A DNA stretch of 64,000 nt from Bin76 sp963665765 (GCA_963665765.1 OY762464.1:1612001-1676000), one strand, 5' to 3'; shown: positions 47,873 to 56,599, counted from the stretch's first letter. Numbers and translations: made by a program. Notes: generated from the letters alone by a model not told the origin.

Positions 47873-47956
47873 ATTTGATGGTGTCCTTCTGGAATTGGGA
47901 TATTCTGCAGTGTAGTGGCTGGTTGTGTGTTGGACTTTGTAGCAAGAGTCATGGTG

Positions 47957-48330
47957 CTAGCAACTGCCGGTCAAGTCAAAAGGTGACTGATGCTTTGGAT
48001 GACAATGGATTGGGGCAGTAGAGGGAGGCTTTAGGGAATCGCCAACTGGGTAGAGTCGGTGCGCTCCGTTCCTTCCTCTAAAGGCCAGAGACCTACTGTC
48101 CAGTGACCAGCGGAGGGTCGAATCGCCATGTCCGAAAGTCAACTGCCGCGCCTCGGAGTCCCATAGCCACAGCGCCGATCGGTACCGATCCCCGTCGAGG
48201 TCGATGGCGGTCACCACAAATGGAATCCGCCGTCCGTCCGGATGTATCTGAGGACTCGACACAAAGTTAGAAGGCGAGATCGGATGGCTGGCATCACGTT
48301 CGAGCGTAGTGACTGCCCGGGGGATAAACC
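47957..48330 (-). pseudogene. Remnant of an S9-family peptidase (N-terminal propeller piece)
   Basis: On the minus strand just past the mmsA stop, the frame reads NFVSSPQIHPDGRRIPFVVT, then DRYRSALWLWDSEARQLTFG and WSLDSRSLAFRG. This is the start of a WD40-like propeller of acylaminoacyl/prolyl oligopeptidases (normally SDPQISPDG...FVV...YRSAIW...QLTFG...WSPDG..LAF). The usual WSPDG has decayed to WSLDS. No start codon is evident, and the catalytic domain is missing. The fragment ends where the AT-rich R-M island begins, so the island or an associated deletion probably removed the rest. Confidence 0.7.
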
Positions 48331-48381
48331 ACCCGCGGTGGTGGCGACCTACCGGTGGCGCAAGAGGAAGGCTGTCCCTCG

Positions 48382-49881
48382 TTAGTCGGACTTGGGGAAA
48401 CCCAGATCGACTCCTCGATGGATGGGATCCGGCCAGCGTGAGATCACCACTTTCTGGCGGGTGTAGAAGTTGATTCCTTCGGGCCCGTAGATGGCGTGGG
48501 CGCCGAACAGTGACTCCTTCCATCCTCCGAACGAGTAGAAGCTGAGGGGTACGGGGATCGGCAGGTTGATGCCCACCATTCCCACGGTGATCTCCCTTTG
48601 GAACTTGCGGGCCGCTCCGCCGTCGTTGGTGAACACCGCCGTTCCGTTTCCATAGGGGTTGGCGTTTATCAGATCGATTGCCTCCGCGTAGCTGTCGGTT
48701 CGGACTACCGAAAGAACCGGACCGAAGATTTCGTCCCGGTAGATGGACATGCCCGGGGTCACCTGGTCGAACAGGCACGGTCCCAGGAAAAACCCGTCCT
48801 CGTATCCTTCCACGGCCAGACGGCGCCCGTCGGCCACCAGATCGGCGCCTTCGGACAGCCCCTGCTCTACGTAGCCGGCCACTCGCCCGAGGTGTTCGGC
48901 GGTGACCAGCGGACCCATCTCGCTCTGGTCGTTGGCCCCCGGCCCCACCCGAAGCCGCTCGATCCGCTTGGTGATCCGGGGAATCAGGCGGTCGGCCGCG
49001 TCACCCACCGCCACGATCACGGAAATGGCCATACAACGCTCCCCCGCCGACCCGTAACCGGCGGACACCGCCGCGTCGGCCGCCAGATCCAAATCGGCGT
49101 CGGGCAGCACCACCATGTGATTCTTGGCCCCGCCCAGCGCTTGGACGCGTTTGCCGTTTTGCGCCGCCTTTTGGTAGATGTAGCGGGCGATGGGGGTGGA
49201 GCCCACGAAACTGACCGCCGCCACTTCCGGATGCTCCAGCAATCCGTCCACCGCCACCTTGTCGCCATGGAGGACGTTGAGCACCCCGTCGGGCAGCCCC
49301 GCCTCGGAGAACAGTTCGGCGGCCAGCATGGAGGGGGAAGGGTCTTTCTCCGACGGTTTGAGAACGAAGGTGTTGCCGCAGGCGATGGCCACCGGATACA
49401 TCCACATCGGGACCATCACCGGGAAGTTGAAGGGGGTGATTCCGGCCACCACTCCCAGGGGCTGGCGGAAGGAATAGGTGTCCACTCCCGTGGAGACCTG
49501 CTCGGAGATCTCCCCTTTCAGCAATTGGGGGATCCCGCACACGTACTCGACTACCTCCAAGCCGCGTTGGACTTCTCCCAAAGCGTCATCCATGGTCTTT
49601 CCGTGCTCGGCGGTGATCAGCTTGGCCAGGTCGTAGCGGTGGTCGGACACCTGCTGGCGGAAAGAGAAGAGGATTCGCTGTCGGCGCACCACCGAAGTGT
49701 CACGCCACCCGGGGAAAGCTTCCGCCGCAGCTCTGACCGCCTGGTCGACCTCGGGGGCGCCGGCCAGGATTACCTCCGCGGTCTGTTGCCCTCGCGCAGG
49801 GTCGAAAATCGGTCCGGTCCGTTCCGGGGGGTCGTCCAGCAGTTGCCCGCCGATCCAGTGCCTGACCAAAGACATAGCCAT
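48382..49881 (-). CDS. mmsA: Methylmalonate-semialdehyde dehydrogenase (CoA-acylating)
   Basis: A 499-residue aldehyde dehydrogenase that converts methylmalonate or malonate semialdehyde to propionyl- or acetyl-CoA in valine, thymine and inositol catabolism. The active-site cysteine is C283 in GSAGERCMA, with the MMSDH-specific ALGGAKNHMVVLPDAD block (about 244-259). FNFPVMVPMWM near 149-159 is normal. The C terminus is intact. It stands alone, with no mmsB in the window. Confidence 0.95.
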   Translation of the reverse strand: MAMSLVRHWIGGQLLDDPPERTGPIFDPARGQQTAEVILAGAPEVDQAVRAAAEAFPGWRDTSVVRRQRILFSFRQQVSDHRYDLAKLITAEHGKTMDDALGEVQRGLEVVEYVCGIPQLLKGEISEQVSTGVDTYSFRQPLGVVAGITPFNFPVMVPMWMYPVAIACGNTFVLKPSEKDPSPSMLAAELFSEAGLPDGVLNVLHGDKVAVDGLLEHPEVAAVSFVGSTPIARYIYQKAAQNGKRVQALGGAKNHMVVLPDADLDLAADAAVSAGYGSAGERCMAISVIVAVGDAADRLIPRITKRIERLRVGPGANDQSEMGPLVTAEHLGRVAGYVEQGLSEGADLVADGRRLAVEGYEDGFFLGPCLFDQVTPGMSIYRDEIFGPVLSVVRTDSYAEAIDLINANPYGNGTAVFTNDGGAARKFQREITVGMVGINLPIPVPLSFYSFGGWKESLFGAHAIYGPEGINFYTRQKVVISRWPDPIHRGVDLGFPKSD

Positions 49882-49948
49882 ATCCCTTCCTACTCCATCT
49901 GTCCGGTGAGCCTTATGATATTCCTTGGCAAGCCAGGGGGCATCGGCG

Positions 49949-50374
49949 ATGGATGATCAGCAACGTCTGGAGGCCATCGCGCATGGCCTTTCGATCGGGG
50001 GTGTCCGACGCCACATTTTTCTCTGTGCCGGGCAATCCAAACCCCGGTGCGCCACCCGGGAGGAGTCAGATCAAGTGTGGCGACACCTCAAGCGCCGCTG
50101 CAAGGATGAAGAGCTGGCGACCGCTCCTCCCCGGTGGTCACGCAACACCAGTTGGCCCGCCCGCCCCGAGACTCCCGGAGATGGGTTGGTTTTGAGAAAC
50201 AAGGTGGACTGTCTGCGGGTATGCGAACAAGGCCCGATCGCGGTGGTCTATCCCGAAGGAGTCTGGTACCGGGGAGTAACGCCCCAGGTGTTGGATTTGA
50301 TCATCGACCAGCATCTGATCGGCGGACGGGTGGTGGAGGAGTACGTCTTTGCCAGGGGGCCGCTTCAGATATAG
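49949..50374 (+). CDS. Thioredoxin-like [2Fe-2S] ferredoxin
   Basis: A 141-residue protein of the (2Fe-2S) ferredoxin domain family. HIFLCAGQSKPRC gives the first two cysteines (about C26 and C34), and VDCLRVCEQGP gives the last two, four residues apart. The closing IDQHLIGGRVVEEYVF is typical. An unusual basic insertion, about 30 residues long with several Trp, separates the two halves. It probably acts in electron transfer in the cytoplasm. ATG 49949 is preferred over TTG 49925. Confidence 0.8.
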   Translation: MDDQQRLEAIAHGLSIGGVRRHIFLCAGQSKPRCATREESDQVWRHLKRRCKDEELATAPPRWSRNTSWPARPETPGDGLVLRNKVDCLRVCEQGPIAVVYPEGVWYRGVTPQVLDLIIDQHLIGGRVVEEYVFARGPLQI

Positions 50375-50377
50375 AGG

Positions 50378-51400
50378 TCAGTGACGCCGGTAGCGAGAGG
50401 CTTGGTATTCGTCCACCCAGTTGAGTGAGCTGCGCCACTGGCCGTCAGGTCCTCGTGTGGCTTGGAGCCGACCCCGGGCCGCCGCGGCCCGCAGCGCCCC
50501 TATTCCCAATTCCGGGGTGGCCAGGGCGGTCAGTGGAACGAGACGAGCCGGGCCGGCGACCGCCGGCACGACAAAGCGATAGAGGCTGTGGAGAATACCT
50601 CGGGCAAACATTTCTCCGAGTTGTCCCGGGTCTCCCCGGTCGGCTTTGCGCAGTGCTCTCAGATACTTGTCACGGTCCCGTTTGTAGATCACGGTAGGCG
50701 GGTATCCGAGGCGGACCAGGATCAAGTTGAGAATCAGCCGGCCGGTGCGTCCGTTGCCGTCGAGAAAGGGGTGGATCTGTTCGAACCGGCAGTGTGTCTT
50801 GGCGAGTTCTTCAGGAAACTCCAAGAGATTGCCGTCGAGCGAGTTGACTTGGCCTGTCCAAGCAGTGATTTCAGCATGTATGAGGGGAAACGTGGCCGGC
50901 TTCATTCCTCCGGGAAAGGGTCGTATCTCGTGCTGCCGGAAACTTCCCGGCGCTTCGCCTTCTTTGGCAGCAGGATGCGGGTCGATATCCCAGACCGGAG
51001 TCATGGCCTGATAGTGGATTTCCCGAAGCTCTCCCAGGGTCAAGAGACTCTCAGGTCGAGCGAATCCCCTGCGATTGATTGCCTGTTCATACACCCAGGC
51101 GGCAGCTTTGGCGTATCCACGTACCTCCAGGTACTCACGTAGTTCCTTGTTACCCACGGCTCGACCCTCGCTCAACAGCAACTGCACTTGCTTCAATACC
51201 AGAGTGTTGCCTTCGATGGCGGTGGAGTGATGGGCTTCCTCATACCAGATGTCCTCCCATATGCCACTTGCCTCGACCGGGGTGGGCAATCCGCCCAAAT
51301 GATCATGCAACTCGGCGACCTGTATGGCCAAACGCTGGTAAATCTCCACCCGGCTTGGTCTACCCGGTGGGGGAGTGCCCGCCAATATTTGTCGAGTCAT
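50378..51400 (-). CDS. Class II Fic-domain protein with C-terminal HTH-like tail
   Basis: A 340-residue AMP-transferase-like protein. The Fic motif HPFLDGNGR (about 210-218) is intact. The inhibitory motif STAIEGN (about 59-65) lies on the N-terminal side, which defines class II self-inhibited Fic proteins. The last 45 residues (ELGIGALRAAAARGRLQAT, then WRSSLNWVDEYQASR) resemble an excisionase/HTH_17 DNA-binding domain, so it may bind its own promoter. The first ATG is 51400; a TATAAT box stands 11 bases upstream. The target protein is unknown. Confidence 0.85.
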   Translation of the reverse strand: MTRQILAGTPPPGRPSRVEIYQRLAIQVAELHDHLGGLPTPVEASGIWEDIWYEEAHHSTAIEGNTLVLKQVQLLLSEGRAVGNKELREYLEVRGYAKAAAWVYEQAINRRGFARPESLLTLGELREIHYQAMTPVWDIDPHPAAKEGEAPGSFRQHEIRPFPGGMKPATFPLIHAEITAWTGQVNSLDGNLLEFPEELAKTHCRFEQIHPFLDGNGRTGRLILNLILVRLGYPPTVIYKRDRDKYLRALRKADRGDPGQLGEMFARGILHSLYRFVVPAVAGPARLVPLTALATPELGIGALRAAAARGRLQATRGPDGQWRSSLNWVDEYQASRYRRH

Positions 51401-51417
51401 TAGCAATATTTATTATA
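51381..51417 (-). promoter_or_regulatory. fic promoter with overlapping palindromic site
   Basis: On the minus strand a perfect TATAAT (51417-51412) lies 11 bases before the fic ATG. GCAATATTTATTAT (51403-51416) is an imperfect copy of the palindrome at 51594-51607 and covers the -10 box. A third, weaker copy (CCAATATTTGTCG, 51382-51394) falls in the first fic codons. Confidence 0.6.
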
Positions 51418-51450
51418 CTAAACAAAATAGGAATAGGTGATATAGGAGTC

Positions 51451-51594
51451 ATGGCGCCAAGGGTGGGAAATCTCATCGGGGAAATCAAGCGAGGTTTTGT
51501 TGAATCTTCCATGGCGTTTGTTGCACAACACAACTTTTTGAAAAGGAGTGCTTCTCCCTTCCCCGCGGCGTCGGGCGATTTTGTTGAGTTCTAG
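51451..51594 (+). CDS. Possible 47-residue protein divergent from fic
   Basis: ATG 51451, preceded by TATAGGAGTC, opens 47 codons (MAPRVGNLIGEIKRGFVESS...). It ends in TAG at the second palindrome. Amphipathic helix-like start, no known family. It is placed between the two operator-like palindromes, like a small antitoxin or regulator would be, but it could be chance. Confidence 0.3.
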   Translation: MAPRVGNLIGEIKRGFVESSMAFVAQHNFLKRSASPFPAASGDFVEF

Positions 51595-51607
51595 CAATAT
51601 TTATTGC
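51592..51607. repeat. Perfect palindrome, second copy of the fic-site
   Basis: TAGCAATATTTATTGC contains GCAATA-TT-TATTGC, a perfect 6-bp inverted repeat with a 2-base centre. It shares 14 consecutive bases (TAGCAATATTTATT) with 51401-51414, 191 bases away. Probably a regulator-binding site. The remaining 90 bases before the zwf stop show nothing else. Confidence 0.6.
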
Positions 51608-51697
51608 ACAAAACACTTTGGTCAGGACGTGGAGGGTGGGTCCCTCTTGGCAAGCCCTCTCGCTCGATAGTCGCCCGAGCCACAGGTCGTTGGCGAG

Positions 51698-53203
51698 CTA
51701 GCCGTCCAAATCGCGGTTGCCGAGGTGTCTGACCGTCCATTCGTGACCGCGAGGGCTGAGCAGGCGCTCTGCTTCCTGGGGACCCCAGGAACCGGACGAG
51801 TAGGGAGCGGGATCGATCTCGGCTTGGAGGATCGGCGTGTAAAGTTTCCAGGCCTCCTCCGCTTCATCGGAGCGGACGAACAGGGTCCGGTCTCCGACCA
51901 TCACATCGTAGAGCAGCGTCTCATAGGCATCGGGGAGGCTCCCGAAGGCTTCCTCATAGGCGAAAGCCAAAGATCTGGTGGCCAGTTGGGGGTGATCGGA
52001 TGGCCGTTGCACATCGAACAGGAGATCAAATCCCTCGTGGGGCTGGAGTCGAAAATAGAGAACGTTGCCCTGGTGGCGACTTCGCTCGAAAGATTTGAAC
52101 AGAGCCACGGGCGGTTCGCGAAAAGTCACCGCCACCTGGGTGAGGCGGCTGGGCAGGCGCTTTCCGGTGCGCAGGTAAAAGGGAACTCCCTGCCAGCGCC
52201 AGCTGTCGATGAACACCCGAAGAGCGGCGTAGGTTGGAGTGGTTGAACCCTGGTTGACTCCCTGCTCATCCAGATAACCTTTCACCGAACTTCCCTTGAC
52301 GGGGCCCGCCGTGTATTGACCCAGCACTACATCGTGGGGGCGCAGCGGCCGGATCGACTGGAGCACTTTAACCTTTTCGTCCCGGATGGCTTCGGCGTCG
52401 AAGGAGACCGGCGGTTCCATCGCCACCAGGCTGAGCAGCTGGGTCAGGTGGTTCTGGACCATGTCTCGCAAGGCGCCCGACCGGTCGTAGTAGCCGGCCC
52501 GCTCGCCGATTCCCACCGATTCGGCGACCGTGATTTGGACGTTGTCGATGCGATCCCGATTCCAGACCGACTCGAACAGGGGATTGGCGAACCGAAACAC
52601 CAACAGGTTCTGCACGGTGGCCTTCCCCAGATAATGATCGATCCGGTAGATCTGCGGCTCGTCAAAGCATCCGTGGAGGACCCCGTTCAATGCCACGGCC
52701 GATTCGAGGTCGATGCCGAATGGTTTCTCGATCACCAAGCGGGTCCATCCTGCGCTCTGGGCCAGACCCGATGCCCCCAAACCCTTTACCGTGGGGCCGA
52801 TGGCCGCCGGTGGCAGGGCGAGATAGAAGATCCGGTTGCCGGAGAGGCCGTGCGCCGCCTCGATGCGCTCGATCCGAGTTCGGAGAGCCTGGTAGGCATG
52901 AGCATCTCCGTTCCCGATCGACTGGAAGTACAAGGCCTCGTCGCACCAATCACCGGGATCGGCATCCGCCTCGCCCAGTTCGGTTTGTCCGTGAGAGATG
53001 CCCTCCACGGATGCTCGGGAAAGGGAACGGAAGCTTTGGTCGTCCTGTTGCGAACGGGCTACTCCGAGCATCAGGAATCGGTCGGCCAGTTCGTACTGAC
53101 GAACCAGGTGATAGAGAGCGGGCGCCAGTTTCTGGCGGTAAAGATCCCCGGTGGCGCCGAACACCACCAGCAGGTGACGTTCCACCGACCCGGCCCCCGC
53201 CAT
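51698..53203 (-). CDS. zwf: Glucose-6-phosphate 1-dehydrogenase
   Basis: First enzyme of the oxidative pentose phosphate pathway, making NADPH and 6-phosphogluconolactone. 501 residues from ATG 53203 (MAGAGSVERHLLVVFGATGDLYRQKL). The longer frame to 53338 lacks homologous character. The nucleotide motif is GATGDL (about 16-21), and the active-site motif RIDHYLGK sits near 195-202, followed by NLLVFRFANPLFE. Unlike many actinobacteria, no opcA, tal or pgl gene is next to it. Confidence 0.95.
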   Translation of the reverse strand: MAGAGSVERHLLVVFGATGDLYRQKLAPALYHLVRQYELADRFLMLGVARSQQDDQSFRSLSRASVEGISHGQTELGEADADPGDWCDEALYFQSIGNGDAHAYQALRTRIERIEAAHGLSGNRIFYLALPPAAIGPTVKGLGASGLAQSAGWTRLVIEKPFGIDLESAVALNGVLHGCFDEPQIYRIDHYLGKATVQNLLVFRFANPLFESVWNRDRIDNVQITVAESVGIGERAGYYDRSGALRDMVQNHLTQLLSLVAMEPPVSFDAEAIRDEKVKVLQSIRPLRPHDVVLGQYTAGPVKGSSVKGYLDEQGVNQGSTTPTYAALRVFIDSWRWQGVPFYLRTGKRLPSRLTQVAVTFREPPVALFKSFERSRHQGNVLYFRLQPHEGFDLLFDVQRPSDHPQLATRSLAFAYEEAFGSLPDAYETLLYDVMVGDRTLFVRSDEAEEAWKLYTPILQAEIDPAPYSSGSWGPQEAERLLSPRGHEWTVRHLGNRDLDG

Positions 53204-53367
53204 CGGCAGTGACTCCACTATCTGTGCTTCCTGCCGACGATATTCACCCTTGGTTCCAGGTTTTGCGAAAGAGGTCACGGGTTGGAAGAGATCAGGCAAC
53301 CCGATGGCAAGCTCACTGTACCAGGCGACCGAAAGCATCCGGTGTCAGGTCGCTACCTTTTGGCGGA

Positions 53368-54519
53368 GTGCATCCTCGCCACCTGTTGTTGGGCGCGGTC
53401 CTGGCTGTGGCCATGGCAGCCGCCACTTTTGCTCCCATCGTGTTCGGCGTGCTCGCTTCGGAGTTGATCTCCTCGTTGAGAGTCGAGCGGTGGCAGATAG
53501 GGATGCTGGTAACCGCTTCCACATTGGGAGGCGCCTTCCTCTCGGTTTGGTTGGGAAGATTGGCCGACCGGGTCGGCGGCCGGCGGGCGACGATCGCCAC
53601 TCTCACGGTGGCGGGCGCGTCGCTGTTTCTGATCGGGGTGGCGCCCGGCTTTATCTTGATGGCAATGGCGGCTTTCTTTGCCGGGATAGCATCGGCCGGC
53701 TCCAATCCGGCCACCAACAAGCTCATTGCCACCGAGTACGCATCCGGGCGTCAGGGACTGATTGTGGGAGTGAAGCAATCGGGTGTCCAGATAGGGGTGT
53801 TCCTGGGCGGTTGGCTGCTACCGGTCTTCACCATCTGGTGGGGCTGGCGATGGGCGGTGGTGGCGTTCGCGGTGGCGCCGCTGGTGCTGGCCGGCGTCTA
53901 CTCACTGGCGACGCCGCATGTCAGGCCAGTCGCCACTGATGCGGTTGAAATCTCTTCGGATTATCTCCCCAAGTTGATATATCGCCTGGCGGTGTACGGA
54001 TTGATGATGGGAATCGGCATGTCGGTGGTGCTCACCTATCTGCCGCTCTTTGCAGAGGAGGTGTTCGGCATGCGCCGGGAACTGGGCGGTCTGGCGGTGG
54101 CGGTCACCGGCTTGGTGGGGATAGTGGCGCGGCTGGCATGGGCGCACCTGGCGGAAGGTCGGCTGGGATCGGTGTCCAGTTTGAGAATCATTGCCCTGCT
54201 GGCGGTCGCCACCGGGGTGGTTTTGGCAGTTGGGGTTCAGTTGGGAAACTGGTCCGTCTGGCTGGCGGCGGTGCTAACGGGTCTCAGCGGCAGCGCCTGG
54301 AACGCGGTGGGCATGTTGGCGATCATCCAGATGCTCCCCTCGTCTCTGGCTGGACGGGGCTCGGGGGTGGTGCTGTTCGGTTTCTTGGGGGGTCTCAGCC
54401 TGGGGGCGCCCCTGGTGGGATGGTCGGTGGACACTTGGGGGACCTACACGCCGGGTTGGATAGCGATCACCGTCCTGTTTGCAGTCGGGTACTTTGTCAT
54501 AAACGCAGGTCGTCGATAG
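53368..54519 (+). CDS. MFS transporter, paralogue 1
   Basis: A 383-residue major facilitator with about 11-12 helices. The loop 2-3 motif reads GRLADRVGGRRA (about 70-81). NPATNKLIA and GRQGLIVGVKQSGVQ lie near 115-140. A long in-frame extension upstream overlaps zwf antisense and is rejected. GTG 53368 sits 8 bases after a TACCTT box, consistent with a leaderless start. It is about 50 percent identical by eye to the next gene. Substrate unknown. Confidence 0.85.
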   Translation: MHPRHLLLGAVLAVAMAAATFAPIVFGVLASELISSLRVERWQIGMLVTASTLGGAFLSVWLGRLADRVGGRRATIATLTVAGASLFLIGVAPGFILMAMAAFFAGIASAGSNPATNKLIATEYASGRQGLIVGVKQSGVQIGVFLGGWLLPVFTIWWGWRWAVVAFAVAPLVLAGVYSLATPHVRPVATDAVEISSDYLPKLIYRLAVYGLMMGIGMSVVLTYLPLFAEEVFGMRRELGGLAVAVTGLVGIVARLAWAHLAEGRLGSVSSLRIIALLAVATGVVLAVGVQLGNWSVWLAAVLTGLSGSAWNAVGMLAIIQMLPSSLAGRGSGVVLFGFLGGLSLGAPLVGWSVDTWGTYTPGWIAITVLFAVGYFVINAGRR

Positions 54520-54587
54520 CCCTTTTCGGCTCCGGAGGGAAAGCGGGCAGGGGGAATAGGTGCTGCCGAGTTGTGAATCCGGACGCT

Positions 54588-54599
54588 ATTTCGCGAAAT
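54588..54599. promoter_or_regulatory. 12-bp palindrome between the two MFS genes
   Basis: ATTTCGCGAAAT is a perfect palindrome in the 198-base gap before the second transporter. TACCTT boxes follow (54632-54637), and TACGGT at 54705-54710. It may be an operator. No gene fits in the gap. Confidence 0.35.
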
Positions 54600-54717
54600 T
54601 TGCCTGAACCACACTTCACCTCGGGGCCCCTTACCTTATGCCGAGGAAGTGCTGGGGATGAGCCGGGGCCAACCTCTGTCGCTCCGGCGCCTGGTAGCAG
54701 GCAGTACGGTTTCTGAT

Positions 54718-55929
54718 GTGAATCCTCCTCGCGTGGCCCTCGGCACGGTGTTGGTGGTCACCATGGCGTCGGCCACCTTCGGGTTCGCGGTGTTTGGGGT
54801 GCTGGCTTCCGAGTTGATATCCCATCTGGGGATCGAACGGTGGCAGTTGGGGATGCTGGTCAGCGTGGCCACTCTGGGCGGCGGGGCATTGTCTCCCGCG
54901 ATAGGGAAATGGGTCGATGAGATTGGCGGGCGTCGGGCGGTGACCACGACTCTGGTGCTCTCGGCGGTGGTTCTGGTCACCCTGGGGGTGGCGCCGGAAT
55001 TCTCCCTGGTAGTGGGCGCCGCCTTTTTGACCGGGCTGGCGACCGCCATCTCCAATCCGGCCACCAACAAGCTGATCTCGGTGGAAACCGAGCCCGGTCG
55101 TCAGGGTTTCATCGTGGGGGTGAAGCAGACCGGTTCGTTGGTCAGCGCCGCCATTGGAGGACTGTTTCTTCCGTTGTTCACCGATTGGTGGGGATGGCGG
55201 TGGGCGGTGGTTGCCTTTGCCGCCGTGCCGCTGGCTCTCGGGGTGCCTTCCATGGTGCGAGGCGTGCGGCCGGAGTCGGCCGCGCCGGTGTTTCCTGAGA
55301 TCGGCAGGAAGAACCGGCCGGGGCCGACCATGGATCGGTTACCGGGATGGATCTACCGCCTGACGATCTACTCCTTTTTGATGGGGGCAGCCATCACGGC
55401 GGTGCTCACCTATCTACCCCTTTACGCTCAGGAGGTACTGGGAATGACCCAGGGGGAGGCCGGTCGCGCACTGTCGATTTCCGGATGGGTGGGCATTGCC
55501 GGTCTGGTGGGATGGACTCGCCTGGCCGAGGGCCGGTTCGGCGCGGTGCGGAGCTTGATGGTGATTGCCTGTTTGGGGGCTGGTCTGGGGTTCGTTCTGG
55601 CGTATGGGCCGCAGTTGGGGACCTGGTCGATCTGGTTGGCGGGATTTCTGACCGGACTCAGCGGCAGCGCCTGGAACGCGGTGTGCATGTTGGTGGCGAT
55701 CCAGGGACTCTCGGGATCTCTGACCGGCAAGGGATCGGGGGTGATGCTCGCCGGGGCGCTGGGCGGTGGAGGGGTGGGGGCGCCCCTGCTTGGTTGGTCG
55801 GTGGACCACCTTGGTGTCTACCGGCCGGGCTGGTTGGGAGCGGCCGGTTTCTTCGTGGCCGCCCTGTTGGTGGCCGCCACGGTCCGGGGTGAGCGGGGTC
55901 TTACCCGTGGTGTGCGCCGCGGCGGGTGA
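54718..55929 (+). CDS. MFS transporter, paralogue 2
   Basis: A 403-residue paralogue of the preceding gene. Both share (V/I)FGVLASELIS, NPATNKLI, GRQG(L/F)IVGVKQ, GLSGSAWNAV and a closing GAPL(V/L)GWSVD, in the same order. GTG 54718 is chosen because it aligns with the start of paralogue 1 and follows a TACGGT box by 7 bases; GTG 54649 or ATG 54658 would add 20-23 residues. It converges on the methyltransferase gene with one base between stops. Substrate unknown. Confidence 0.83.
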   Translation: MNPPRVALGTVLVVTMASATFGFAVFGVLASELISHLGIERWQLGMLVSVATLGGGALSPAIGKWVDEIGGRRAVTTTLVLSAVVLVTLGVAPEFSLVVGAAFLTGLATAISNPATNKLISVETEPGRQGFIVGVKQTGSLVSAAIGGLFLPLFTDWWGWRWAVVAFAAVPLALGVPSMVRGVRPESAAPVFPEIGRKNRPGPTMDRLPGWIYRLTIYSFLMGAAITAVLTYLPLYAQEVLGMTQGEAGRALSISGWVGIAGLVGWTRLAEGRFGAVRSLMVIACLGAGLGFVLAYGPQLGTWSIWLAGFLTGLSGSAWNAVCMLVAIQGLSGSLTGKGSGVMLAGALGGGGVGAPLLGWSVDHLGVYRPGWLGAAGFFVAALLVAATVRGERGLTRGVRRGG

Positions 55930-55930
55930 C

Positions 55931-56599
55931 TCAGGATACGAGAATGGCGGTAACCCCATCCGCGAAGGGAAGCATCACCGCTTGCAGGTCGGGCGAGGCG
56001 GAGACCATCTCGTTGAGACGGCGAATCCCGGCGGTGGCCTCGGTTTGATCCTGGGGGTCGATCACCCGGCCCGACCACAATGTGTTGTCGGCCACGATCA
56101 CCCCACCGGCTCTGACCAGTTGTTTCAGCCTTTTCAGATACCGGGGATAGTTCGGCTTGTCGGCATCGAGAAAAGCCAGGTCGAAGGGCCCTTCCAGGTC
56201 GGCCAGGGTCTCCAGAGCCGGGCCCAGCAACAGGGTGATCCGATCGGCCACCCCTTCCTCTGCCCACGCTTGCCGAGCCAGGGCGGTGTACTCCTCGGAG
56301 ATGTCGCAGCAGATGATCCGACCTCCTTCCGGCAGGGCGTTGGCCATGTACAGGGAGGAGAGGCCGGTAAAGGTACCGATTTCGAGGACTCTGGTAGCTC
56401 CGATCAGCTTCACCAGCCAAGCCAGGAACGCGCCCTGGAGGGGATCGACCTGCATCCGGGACACCTCGGGATACAATCGGCGGGTTTCTTCCATCACGGT
56501 GCGACCCACTGCGCTGACCGGCATGGAGTGGGAGGCGGCGTATTCCGCAAGAGCGTCGGTCATCGCCAGGTCAGGCGTCATATTCAGGTATCTTGGCAT
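55931..56599 (-). CDS. SAM-dependent O-methyltransferase, caffeoyl-CoA/catechol type
   Basis: A 222-residue class I methyltransferase of the O-methyltransf_3 family. SAM-binding motif I VLEIGTFTGLSSLYMANAL (about 70-88), metal/catalytic AFLDADKPNYPRY (about 141-153) and the metal ligands in ADNTLWSGRV (about 170-179) are all present. It would methylate a catechol-like hydroxyl with a divalent metal. The natural acceptor is unknown. Confidence 0.9.
   Translation of the reverse strand: MPRYLNMTPDLAMTDALAEYAASHSMPVSAVGRTVMEETRRLYPEVSRMQVDPLQGAFLAWLVKLIGATRVLEIGTFTGLSSLYMANALPEGGRIICCDISEEYTALARQAWAEEGVADRITLLLGPALETLADLEGPFDLAFLDADKPNYPRYLKRLKQLVRAGGVIVADNTLWSGRVIDPQDQTEATAGIRRLNEMVSASPDLQAVMLPFADGVTAILVS

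Noticed and set aside
48598..49956. A 452-codon plus-strand frame
   Set aside because: Antisense shadow of mmsA, rich in His/Arg/Gly.
52690..53367. Long N-terminal extension of the first MFS gene
   Set aside because: Overlaps zwf antisense and has no homologous character. The MFS protein starts at 53368.
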